In this document: positions 47,038-59,000 of the stretch, piece after piece
Position numbering within the stretch: position 1 is the stretch's first letter
Layout: every line of letters begins with the position of its first letter
Notes under the pieces: model-generated
Databases searched by the model: none
What the model saw: the letters and a program-made list of their open reading frames with translations, nothing else
What the model was told of the DNA's origin: nothing
Source of the DNA: Tenebrio molitor
Taxonomy: Eukaryota > Arthropoda > Insecta > Coleoptera > Tenebrionidae
Length of the DNA stretch: 64,000 nucleotides
Direction: 5' to 3'
NCBI RefSeq assembly: GCF_963966145.1
Contig: NC_091051.1
Location: 9,238,001 to 9,302,000, forward strand
Made by a program: the position numbers and the translations under genes

Positions 47038-50000
47038 TTAGTCGAATGGACAATTATTAACCAAACATTCATTTCTACATCTTCTCAATTCCCTATCAAA
47101 GAGTTTAAATAAATTACAAGATTTTAATTCCTTTGTTAAGATACCATTAATTTCCTTACACTCGTAGTATTCTTTACAATTTGTCTCAACTGGAAACCGG
47201 CCAGGTTCAGAACATTCAAAGGAATCATTATGGGACTGGCAGGTTCTTGACGGTATACAAAACTTCATTACTGCGCTAAACTCGAATTTAGGAGGACAAC
47301 GATATTGTCTTAGTTCAAAGTGATTGTGTATATATTTCCAAATGCACTTGTAATATCTGTTACAATCTGTTGGATGAGGGAATAATCCTGGCCTATCACA
47401 CACTATTTGTTCTTCTCCAGGACATTGTACTGGATTAATTGTACATCTCTGATTAAATGCGTCATATAAAGTGCCTCCAGGACATGACATTACCACGTCG
47501 ATGATTTCAAAAACTGCATTAATACACAAATGAAATTTACTGCAATCAACTGGATCAGGATATTTCCCAATTCCAGGGCATATAAATATCGGTGGTGCTT
47601 TAGCAGTACTCGTGGTTACCACAGTTGTGCTTTCATCCCTCGGCGTCGTTGTGCTTGTCGAGCTCGTAGCTGTGCCAGTGGGGGTGGTAGATTCAGTGGC
47701 GCTCGAAGTTTCAGTGCTCATGCTTTCACTGAAAGGCGTAGTCGTTGGGGCTGAGCTCGTAACTGTGCCAGTCGGAGTGATAGATTCAGTAGAACTCGAA
47801 GTTTCTGCGCTTGTGCTCTCACTGAAGCGCGTCGTAGTGGTTGTCGAGCCCGTAACTGTGCCAGTCGGAGTGGTAGATTCAGTGGAGCTCGTGCTTTCAC
47901 TGCAAGGCGTGGTTGTTGTGGTTGAGCTTGTAACTGTGCCAGTGGGAGTGGTAGATTCTGTGGAGCTCGAAGTTTCGACACTCGTGCTTTCACTCAAAGG
48001 CGTAGTTGTTGTGGTTGAGCTCGTAACTGTGCCAGTGGGAGTGGTAGATTCAGTGGAGCTCGAAGTTTCGACGCTCGTGCTTTCACTCAAAGGCGTAGTT
48101 GTTGTGGTTGAGCTCGTAACTGTGCCAGTCGGAGTGGTAGATTCAGTGGAGCTCGAAGTTTCGGTGCTCGTGCTTTCACTGAAAGGCGTAGTTGTTGTGG
48201 TTGAGCTCGTAACTGTGCCAGTCGGAGTGGTAGATTCAGTGGAGCTCGAAGTTTCGGTGCTCGTGCTTTCACTGAAAGGCGTAGTTGTTGTGGTTGAGCT
48301 CGTAACTGTGCCAGTGGGAGTGGTAGATTCAGTGGAGCTCGAAGTTTCGGCGCTCGTGCTTGCACTCAAAGGCGTAGTTGTTGTGGTTGAGCTCGTAACT
48401 GTGCCAGTCGGAGTGGTAGATTCAGTGGAGCTCGAAGTTTCGACGCTCGTGCTTTCACTCAAAGGCGTAGTTCTTGTGGTTGAGCTCGTAACTGTGCCAG
48501 TGGGAGTGGTAGCTTCAGTCGTGCTCGAAGTTTCGGTGCTTGTGCTTTCACTGGAAGGCATGGTGGTTGTGGTTGAGCTCGTAACTGTGCCAGTCGGAGT
48601 GGTAGATTCAGTGGAGCTCGAAGTTTCGGTGCTCGTGCTTTCACTGAAAGGCGTAGTTGTTGTGGTTGAGCTCGTAACTGTGCCAGTGGGAGTGGTAGAT
48701 TCAGTGGAGCTCGAAGTTTCGGCGCTCGTGCTTTCACTCAAAGGCGTAGTTGTTGTGGTTGAGCTCGTAACTGTGCCAGTGGGAGTGGTAGATTCAGTGG
48801 AGCTCGAAGTTTCGGCGCTCGTGCTTTCACTCAAAGGCGTAGTTGTTGTGGTTGAGCTCGTAACATTGCCAGTCGGAGTGGTAGATTCAGTGGAGCTCGA
48901 AGTTTCGGTGCTCGTGCTTTCACTGAAAGGCGTAGTTGTTGTGGTTGAGCTCGTAACTGTGCCAGTCGGAGTGGTAGATTCAGTGGAGCTCGAAGTTTCG
49001 GTGCTCGTGCTTTCACTGAAAGGCGTAGTTGTTGTGGTTGAGCTCGTAACTGTGCCAGTGGGAGTGGTAGATTCAGTGGAGCTCGAAGTTTCGGCGCTCG
49101 TGCTTTCACTCAAAGGCGTAGTTGTTGTGGTTGAGCTCGTAACTGTGCCAGTCGGAGTGGTAGATTCAGTGGAGCTCGAAGTTTCGACGCTCGTGCTTTC
49201 ACTCAAAGGCGTAGTTGTTGTGGTTGAGCTCGTAACTGTGCCAGTGGGAGTGGTAGCTTCAGTCGTGCTCGAAGTTTCGGTGCTTGTGCTTTCACTGGAA
49301 GGCATGGTGGTTGTGGTTGAGCTCGTAACTGTGCCAGTCGGAGTGGTAGATTCTGTGGAGCTCGAAGTTTCGGTGCTCGTGCTTTCACTGAAAGGCGTAG
49401 TTGTTGTGGTTGAGCTCGTAACTGTGCCAGTGGGAGTGGTAGCTTCAGTCGTGCTCGAAGTTTCGGTACTTGTGCTTTCACTGGAAGGCATGGTGGTTGT
49501 GGTTGAGCTCGTAACTGTGCCAGTCGGAGTGGTAGATTCAGTGGAGCTCGAAGTTTCGACGCTCGTGCTTTCACTCAAAGGCGTAGTTGTTGTGGTTGAG
49601 CTCGTAACTGTGCCAGTGGGAGTGGTAGCTTCAGTCGTGCTCGAAGTTTCGGTGCTTGTGCTTTCACTGGAAGGCATGGTGGTTGTGGTTGAGCTCGTAA
49701 CTGTGCCAGTCGGAGTGGTAGATTCTGTGGAGCTCGAAGTTTCGGTGCTCGTGCTTTCACTGAAAGGCGTGGTTGTTGTGGTTGAGCCCGTAACTGTTCC
49801 AGTCGGAGTGGTAGATTCAGTGGAGCTCGAAGTTTCGGTGCTCGTGCTTTCACTGAAAGGCGTAGTTGTTGTGGTTGAGCTCGTAACTGTGCCAGTGGGA
49901 GTGGTAGCTTCAGTCGTGCTCGAAGTTTCGGTACTTGTGCTTTCACTGGAAGGCATGGTGGTTGTGGTTGAGCTCGTAACTGTGCCAGTCGGAGTGGTAG

Positions 50001-53000
50001 ATTCAGTGGAGCTCGAAGTTTCGGTGCTCGTGCTTTCACTGAAAGGCGTAGTTGTTGTGGTTGAGCTCGTAACTGTGCCAGTCGGAGTGGTAGATTCAGT
50101 GGAGCTCGAAGTTTCGGTGCTCGTGCCTTCACTGAAAAGCGTAGTTGTTGTGGTTGAGCTCGTAACTGTGCCAGTGGGAGTGGTAGATTCAGTGGAGCTC
50201 GAAGTTTCGGCGCTCGTGCTTTCACTCAAAGGCGTAGTTGTTGTGGTTGAGCTCGTAACTGTGCCAGTGGGAGTGGTAGCTTCAGTCGTGCTCGAAGTTT
50301 CGGTACTTGTGCTTTCACTGGAAGGCATGGTGGTTGTGGTTGAGCTCGTAACTGTGCCAGTCGGAGTGGTAGATTCTGTGGAACTCGAAGTTTCGGTGCT
50401 TGTGCTTTCACTGGAAGGCATGGTGGTTGTGGTTGAGCTCGTAACTGTGCCAGTCGGAGTGGTAGATTCTGTGGAGCTCGAAGTTTCGGTGCTCGTGCTT
50501 TCACTGAAAGGCGTGGTTGTTGTGGTTGAGTCCGTAACTGTTCCAGTCGGAGTGGTAGATTCAGTGGAGCTCGAAGTTTCGACGCTCGTGCTTTCACTCA
50601 AAGGCGTAGTTGTTGTGGTTGAGCTCGTAACTGTGCCAGTCGGAGTGGTAGATTCTGTGGAGCTCGAAGTTTCGGTGCTCGTGCTTTCACTGAAAGGCGT
50701 AGTTGTTGTGGTTGAGCTCGTAACTGTGCCAGTGGGAGTGGTAGCTTCAGTCGTGCTCGAAGTTTCGGTACTTGTGCTTTCACTGGAAGGCATGGTGGTT
50801 GTGGTTGAGCTCGTAACTGTGCCAGTCGGAGTGGTAGATTCTGTGGAGCTCGAAGTTTCGGTGCTCGTGCTTTCACTGAAAGGCGTGGTTGTTGTGGTTG
50901 AGCCCGTAACTGTTCCAGTCGGAGTGGTAGATTCAGTGGAGCTCGAAGTTTCGACGCTCGTGCTTTCACTCAAAGGCGTAGTTGTTGTGGTTGAGCTCGT
51001 AACTGTGCCAGTGGGAGTGGTAGATTCAGTGGAGCTCGAAGTTTCGACGCTCGTGCTTTCACTCAAAAGCGTAGTTGTTGTGGTTGAGCTCGTAACTGTG
51101 CTAGTGGGAGTGGTAGATTCAGTGGAGCTCGAAGTTTCGACGCTCGTGCTTTCACTCAAAGGCGTAGTTGTTGTGGTTGAGCTCGTAACTGTGCCAGTCG
51201 GAGTGGTAGATTCAGTGGAGCTCGAAGTTTCGGTGCTCGTGCTTTCACTGAAAGGCGTAGTCGTTGTGGTTGAGCTCGTAACTGTGCCAGTCGGAGTGGT
51301 AGATTCAGTGGAGCTCGAAGTTTCGGCGCTCGTGCTTTCACTCAAAGGCGTAGTTGTTGTGGTTGAGCTCGTAACTGTGCCAGTCGGAGTGGTAGATTCA
51401 GTGGAGCTCGAAGTTTCGGTGCTCGTGCTTTCACTGAAAGGCGTAGTTGTTGTGGTTGAGCTCGTAACTGTGCCAGTGGGAGTGGTAGATTCAGTGGAGC
51501 TCGAAGTTTCGGCGCTCGTGCTTTCACTCAAAGGCGTAGTTGTTGTGGTTGAGCTCGTAACTGTGCCAGTCGGAGTGGTAGATTCAGTGGAGCTCGAAGT
51601 TTCGGTGCTCGTGCTTTCACTGAAAGGCGTAGTTGTTGTGGTTGAGCTCGTAACTGTGCCAGTGGGAGTGGTAGATTCAGTGGAGCTCGAAGTTTCGGCG
51701 CTCGTGCTTTCACTCAAAGGCGTAGTTGTTGTGGTTGAGCTCGTAACTGTGCCAGTCGGAGTGGTAGATTCAGTGGAGCTCGAAGTTTCGGCGCTCGTGC
51801 TTTCACTCAAAGGCGTAGTTGTTGTGGTTGAGCTCGTAACTGTGCCAGTCGGAGTGGTAGATTCAGTGGAGCTCGAAGTTTCGGTGCTCGTGCTTTCACT
51901 GAAAGGCGTAGTTGTTGTGGTTGAGCTCGTAACTGTGCCAGTGGGAGTGGTAGATTCAGTGGAGCTCGAAGTTTCGGTGCTCGTGCTTTCACTGAAAGGC
52001 GTAGTTGTTGTGGTTGAGCTCGTAACTGTGCCAGTGGGAGTGGAAGATTCAGTGGAGCTCGAAGTTGCGGCGCTCGTGCTTTCACTCAAAGGCGTAGTTG
52101 TTGTGGTTGAGCTCGTAACTGTGCCAGTCGGAGTGGTAGATTCAGTGGAGCTCGAAGTTTCGACGCTCGTGCTTTCACTCAAAGGCGTAGTTGTTGTGGT
52201 TGAGCTCGTAACTGTGCCAGTGGGAGTGGTAGCTTCAGTCGTGCTCGAAGTTTCGGTACTTGTGCTTTCACTGGAAGGCATGGTGGTTGTGGTTGAGCTC
52301 GTAACTGTGCCAGTCGGAGTGGTAGATTCTGTGGAGCTCGAAGTTTCGGTGCTTGTGCTTTCACTGGAAGGCATGGTGGTTGTGGTTGAGCTCGTAACTG
52401 TGCCAGTCGGAGTGGTAGATTCAGTGGAGCTCGAAGTTTCGACGCTCGTGCTTTCACTCAAAGGCGTAGTTGTTGTGGTTGAGCTCGTAACTGTGCCAGT
52501 GGGAGTGGTAGATTCAGTGGAGCTCGAAGTTTCGACGCTCGTGCTTTCACTCAAAGGCGTAGTTGTTGTGGTTGAGCTCGTAACTGTGCCAGTGGGAGTG
52601 GTAGATTCAGTGGAGCTCGAAGTTTCGACGCTCGTGCTTTCACTCAAAGGCGTAGTTGTTGTGGTTGAGCTCGTAACTGTGCCAGTCGGAGTGGTAGATT
52701 CAGTGGAGCTCGAAGTTTCGGTGCTCGTGCTTTCACTGAAAGGCGTAGTCGTTGTGGTTGAGCTCGTAACTGTGCCAGTGGAAGTGGTAGAATCAGTGGA
52801 GCTCGAAGTTTCGGCGCTCGTGCTTTCACTCAAAGGCGTAGTTGTTGTGGTTGAGCGCGTAACTGTGCCAGTCGGAGTGGTAGATTCAGTGGAGCTCGAA
52901 GCTTCGGTGCTCGTGCTTTCACTGAAAGGCGTAGTTGTTGTGGTTGAGCTCGTAACTGTGCCAGTGGGAGTGGTAGCTTCAGTCGTGCTCGAAGTTTCGG

Positions 53001-56000
53001 TGCTTGTGCTTTCACTGGAAGGCATGGTGGTTGTGGTTGAGCTCGTAACTGTGCCAGTCGGAGTGGTAGATTCAGTGGGGCTCGAAGTTTCGGCGCTCGT
53101 GCTTTCACTCAAAGGCGTAGTTGTTGTGGTTGAGCTCGTAACTGTGCCAGTCGGAGTGGTAGATTCAGGGGAGCTCGAAGTTTCGACGCTCGTGCTTTCA
53201 CTGGAAGGCATGGTGGTTGTGGTTGAGCTCGTAACTGTGCCAGTGGGAGTGGTAGATTCAGTGGAGCTCGAAGTTTCGGTGCTCGTGCTTTCACTGAAAG
53301 GCGTAGTTGTTGTGGTTGAGCTCGTAACTGTGCCAGTGGGAGTGGTAGATTCAGTGGAGCTCGAAGTTTCGGCGCTCGTGCTTTCACTCAAAGGCGTAGT
53401 TGTTGTGGTTGAGCTCGTAACTGTGCCAGTCGGAGTGGTAGATTCAGTGGAGCTCGAAGTTTCGGTGCTCGTGCTTTCACTGAAAGGCGTAGTTGTTGTG
53501 GTTGAGCTCGTAACTGTGCCAGTGGGAGTGGTAGATTCAGTGGAGCTCGAAGTTTCGGCGCTCGTGCTTTCACTCAAAGGCGTAGTTGTTGTGGTTGAGC
53601 TCGTAACTGTGCCAGTCGGAGTGGTAGATTCAGTGGAGCTCGAAGTTTCGACGCTCGTGCTTTCACTCAAAAGCGTAGTTGTTGTGGTTGAGCTCGTAAC
53701 TGTGCCAGTGGGAGTGGTAGCTTCAGTCGTGCTCGAAGTTTCGGTGTTTGTGCTTTCACTGGAAGGCATGGTGGTTGTGGTTGAGCTCGTAACTGTGCCA
53801 GTCGGAGTGGTAGATTCTGTGGAGCTCGAAGTTTCGGTGCTCGTGCTTTCACTGAAAGGCTTGGTTGTTGTGGTTGAGCCCGTAACTGTTCCAGTCGGAG
53901 TGGTAGATTCAGTGGAGCTCGAAGTTTCGACGCTCGTGCCTTCACTCAAAGGCGTAGTTGTTGTGGTTGAGCTCGTAACTGTGCCAGTCGGAGTGGTAGA
54001 TTCTGTGGAGCTCGAAGTTTCGGTGCTTGTGCTTTCACTGGAAGGCATGGTGGTTGTGGTTGAGCTCGTAACTGTGCCAGTCGGAGTGGTAGATTCTGTG
54101 GAGCTCGAAGTTTCGGTGCACGTGCTTTCACTGAAAGGCGTGGTTGTTGTGGTTGAGCCCGTAACTGTTCCAGTCGGAGTGGTAGATTCAGTGGAGCTCG
54201 AAGTTTCGACGCTCGTGCTTTCACTCAAAGGCGTAGTTGTTGTGGTTGAGCTCGTAACTGTGCCAGTCGGAGTGGTAGATTCTGTGGAGCTCGAAGTTTC
54301 GGTGCTCGTGCTTTCACTGAAAGGCGTAGTTGTTGTGGTTGAGCTCGTAACTGTGCCAGTGGGAGTGGTAGATTCAGTGGAGCTCGAAGTTTCGACGCTC
54401 GTGCTTTCACTCAAAGGCGTAGTTGTTGTGGTTGAGATCGTAACTGTGCCAGTCGGAGTGGTAGATTCTGTGGAGCTCGAAGTTTCGGTGCTCGTGCTTT
54501 CACTGAAAGGCGTGGTTGTTGTGGTTGAGCTCGTAACTGTGCCAGTGGGAGTGGTAGAATCAGTGGTGCTCGAAGTTTCGGTGCTTGTGCTTTCACTGGA
54601 AGGCATGGTGGTTGTGGTTGAGCTCGTAACTGTGCCAGTCGGAGTGGTAGATCCTGTGGAGCTCGAAGTTTCGGTGCTCGTGCTTTCACTGAAAGGCGTA
54701 GTTGTTGTGGTTGAGCTCGTAACTGTGCCAGTGGGAGTGGTAGATTCAGTGGAGCTCGAAGTTTCGACGCTCGTGCTTTCACTCAAAGGCGTAGTTGTTG
54801 TGGTTGAGCTCGTAACTGTGGCAGTCGGAGTGGTAGATTCAGTGGAGCTCGAAGTTTCGGTGCTCGTGCTTTCACTGAAAGGCGTAGTTGTTGTGGTTGA
54901 GCTCGTAACTGTGCCAGTGGAAGTGGTAGAATCAGTGGAGCTCGAAGTTTCGGCGCTCGTGCTTTCACTCAAAGGCGTAGTTGTTGTGGTTGAGCTCGTA
55001 ACTGTGCCAGTCGGAGTGGTAGATTCAGTGGAGCTCGAAGTTTCGGCGCTCGTGCTTTCACTCGAAGGCGTAGTTGTTGTGGTTGAGCTCGTAACTGTGC
55101 CAGTGGGAGTGGTAGCTTCAGTCGTGCTCGAAGTTTCGGTACCTGTGCTTTCACTGGAAGGCATGGTGGTTGTGGTTGAGCTCGTAACTGTGCCAGTCGG
55201 AGTGGTAGATTCTGTGGAGCTCGAAGTTTTGGTGCTCGTGCTTTCACTGAAAGGCGTGGTTGTTGTGGTTGAGCCCGTAACTGTTCCAGTCGGAGTGGTA
55301 GATTCAGTGGAGCTCGAAGTTTCGACGCTCGTGCTTTCACTCAAAGGCGTAGTTGTTGTGGTTGAGCTCGTAACTGTGCCAGTCGGAGTGGTAGATTCTG
55401 TGGAGCTCGAAGTTTCGGTGCTCGTGCTTTCACTGAAAGGCGTAGTTGTTGTGGTTGAGCTCGTAACTGTGCCAGTCGGAGTGGTAGATTCAGTGGAGCT
55501 CGAAGTTTCGGTGCTCGTGCTTTCACTGAAAGGCGTAGTTGTTGTGGTTGAGCTCGTAACTGTGCCAGTGGAAGTGGTAGAATCAGTGGAGCTCGAAGTT
55601 TCGGCGCTCGTGCTTTCACTCAAAGGCGTAGTTGTTGTGGTTGAGCTCGTAACTGTGCCAGTCGGAGTGGTAGATTCAGTGGAGCTCGAAGTTTCGACGC
55701 TCGTGCTTTCACTCAAAGGCGTAGTTGTTGTGGTTGAGCTCGTAACTGTGCCAGTCGGAGTGGTAGATTCAGTGGAGCTCGAAGTTTCGACGCTCGTGCT
55801 TTCACTCAAAGGCGTAGTTGTTGTGGTTGAGCTCGTAACTGTGCCAGTGGAAGTGGTAGAATCAGTGGAGCTCGAAGTTTCGGCGCTCGTGCTTTCACTC
55901 AAAGGCGTAGTTGTTGTGGTTGAGCTCGTAACTGTGCCAGTCGGAGTGGTAGATTCAGTGGAGCTCGAAGTTTCGACGCTCGTGCTTTCACTCAAAGGCG

Positions 56001-59000
56001 TAGTTGTTGTGGTTGAGCTCGTAACTGTGCCAGTCGGAGTGGTAGATTCAGTGGAGCTCGAAGTTTCGGTGCTCGTGCTTTCACTGAAAGGCGTAGTTGT
56101 TGTGGTTGAGCTCGTAACTGTGCCAGTGGAAGTGGTAGAATCAGTGGAGCTCGAAGTTTCGGCGCTCGTGCTTTCACTCAAAGGCGTAGTTGTTGTGGTT
56201 GAGCTCGTAACTGTGCCAGTCGGTGTGGTAGATTCAGTGGAGCTCGAAGCTTCGGTGCTGGTGCTTTCACTGAAAGGCGTAGTTGTTGTGGTTGAGCCCG
56301 TAACTGTTCCAGTCGGAGTGGTAGATTCAGTGGAGCTCGAAGTTTCGACGCTCGTGCTTTCACTCAAAGGCGTAGTTGTTGTGGTTGAGCTCGTAACTGT
56401 GCCAGTCGGAGTGGTAGATTCTGTGGAGCTCGAAGTTTCGGTGCTCGTGCTTTCACTGAAAGGCGTAGTTGTTGTGGTTGAGCTCGTAACTGTGCCAGTG
56501 GGAGTGGTAGCTTCAGTCGTGCTCGAAGTTTCGGTGCTTGTGCTTTCACTGGAAGGCATGGTGGTTGTGGTTGAGCTCGTAACTGTGCCAGTGGGAGTGG
56601 TAGATTCAGTGGAGCTCGAAGTTTCGGCGCTCGTGCTTTCACTGAAAGGCGTAGTTGTTGTGGTTGAGATCGTAACTGTGCCAGTGGGAGTGGTAGATTC
56701 AGTGGAGCTCGAAGTTTCGGTGCTCGTGCTTTCACTGAAAGGCGTAGTTGTTGTGGTTGAGCTCGTAACTGTGCCAGTGGGAGTGGTAGCTTCAGTCGTG
56801 CTCGAAGTTTCGGTGCTTGTGCTTTCACTGGAAGGCATGGTGGTTGTGGTTGAGCTCGTAACTGTGCCAGTGGGAGTGGTAGATTCAGTGGAGCTCGAAG
56901 TTTCGGTGCTCGTGCTTTCACTGAAAGGCGTAGTTGTGGTTGAGCTCGTAACTGTGCCAGTGGGAGTGGTAGCTTCAGTCGTGCTCGAAGTTTCGGTGCT
57001 TGTGCTTTCACTGGAAGGCATGGTGGTTGTGGTTGAGCTCGTAACTGTTCCAGTCGGAGTGGTAGATTCAGTGGAGCTCGAAGTTTCGGTGCTCGTGCTT
57101 TCACTGAAAGGCGTAGTTGTTGTGGTTGAGCTCGTAACTGTGCCAGTGGGAGTGGTAGCTTCAGTCGTGCTCGAAGTTTCGGTGCTTGTGCTTTCACTGG
57201 AAGGCATGGTGGTTGTGGTTGAGCTCGTAACTGTGCCAGTGGGAGTGGTAGATCCTGTGGAGCTCGAAGTTTCGGTGCTCGTGCTTTCACTGAAAGGCGT
57301 AGTTGTTGTGGTTGAGCTCGTAACTGTGCCAGTGGGAGTGGTAGATTCAGTGGAGCTCGAAGTTTCGACGCTCGTGCTTTCACTCAAAGGCGTAGTTGTT
57401 GTGGTTGAGCTCGTAACTGTGGCAGTCGGAGTGGTAGATTCAGTGGAGCTCGAAGTTTCGGTGCTCGTGCTTTCACTGAAAGGCGTAGTTGTTGTGGTTG
57501 AGCTCGTAACTGTGCCAGTGGAAGTGGTAGAATCAGTGGAGCTCGAAGTTTCGGCGCTCGTGCTTTCACTCAAAGGCGTAGTTGTTGTGGTTGAGCTCGT
57601 AACTGTGCCAGTCGGAGTGGTAGATTCAGTGGAGCTCGAAGTTTCGGCGCTCGTGCTTTCACTCGAAGGCGTAGTTGTTGTGGTTGAGCTCGTAACTGTG
57701 CCAGTGGGAGTGGTAGCTTCAGTCGTGCTCGAAGTTTCGGTACCTGTGCTTTCACTGGAAGGCATGGTGGTTGTGGTTGAGCTCGTAACTGTGCCAGTCG
57801 GAGTGGTAGATTCTGTGGAGCTCGAAGTTTTGGTGCTCGTGCTTTCACTGAAAGGCGTGGTTGTTGTGGTTGAGCCCGTAACTGTTCCAGTCGGAGTGGT
57901 AGATTCAGTGGAGCTCGAAGTTTCGACGCTCGTGCTTTCACTCAAAGGCGTAGTTGTTGTGGTTGAGCTCGTAACTGTGCCAGTCGGAGTGGTAGATTCT
58001 GTGGAGCTCGAAGTTTCGGTGCTCGTGCTTTCACTGAAAGGCGTAGTTGTTGTGGTTGAGCTCGTAACTGTGCCAGTCGGAGTGGTAGATTCAGTGGAGC
58101 TCGAAGTTTCGGTGCTCGTGCTTTCACTGAAAGGCGTAGTTGTTGTGGTTGAGCTCGTAACTGTGCCAGTGGAAGTGGTAGAATCAGTGGAGCTCGAAGT
58201 TTCGGCGCTCGTGCTTTCACTCAAAGGCGTAGTTGTTGTGGTTGAGCTCGTAACTGTGCCAGTCGGAGTGGTAGATTCAGTGGAGCTCGAAGTTTCGACG
58301 CTCGTGCTTTCACTCAAAGGCGTAGTTGTTGTGGTTGAGCTCGTAACTGTGCCAGTCGGAGTGGTAGATTCAGTGGAGCTCGAAGTTTCGACGCTCGTGC
58401 TTTCACTCAAAGGCGTAGTTGTTGTGGTTGAGCTCGTAACTGTGCCAGTGGAAGTGGTAGAATCAGTGGAGCTCGAAGTTTCGGCGCTCGTGCTTTCACT
58501 CAAAGGCGTAGTTGTTGTGGTTGAGCTCGTAACTGTGCCAGTCGGAGTGGTAGATTCAGTGGAGCTCGAAGTTTCGACGCTCGTGCTTTCACTCAAAGGC
58601 GTAGTTGTTGTGGTTGAGCTCGTAACTGTGCCAGTCGGAGTGGTAGATTCAGTGGAGCTCGAAGTTTCGGTGCTCGTGCTTTCACTGAAAGGCGTAGTTG
58701 TTGTGGTTGAGCTCGTAACTGTGCCAGTGGAAGTGGTAGAATCAGTGGAGCTCGAAGTTTCGGCGCTCGTGCTTTCACTCAAAGGCGTAGTTGTTGTGGT
58801 TGAGCTCGTAACTGTGCCAGTCGGTGTGGTAGATTCAGTGGAGCTCGAAGCTTCGGTGCTGGTGCTTTCACTGAAAGGCGTAGTTGTTGTGGTTGAGCTC
58901 GTAACTGTGCCAGTGGAAGTGGTAGAATCAGTGGAGCTCGAAGTTTCGGCGCTCGTGCTTTCACTCAAAGGCGTAGTTGTTGTGGTTGAGCTCGTAACTG

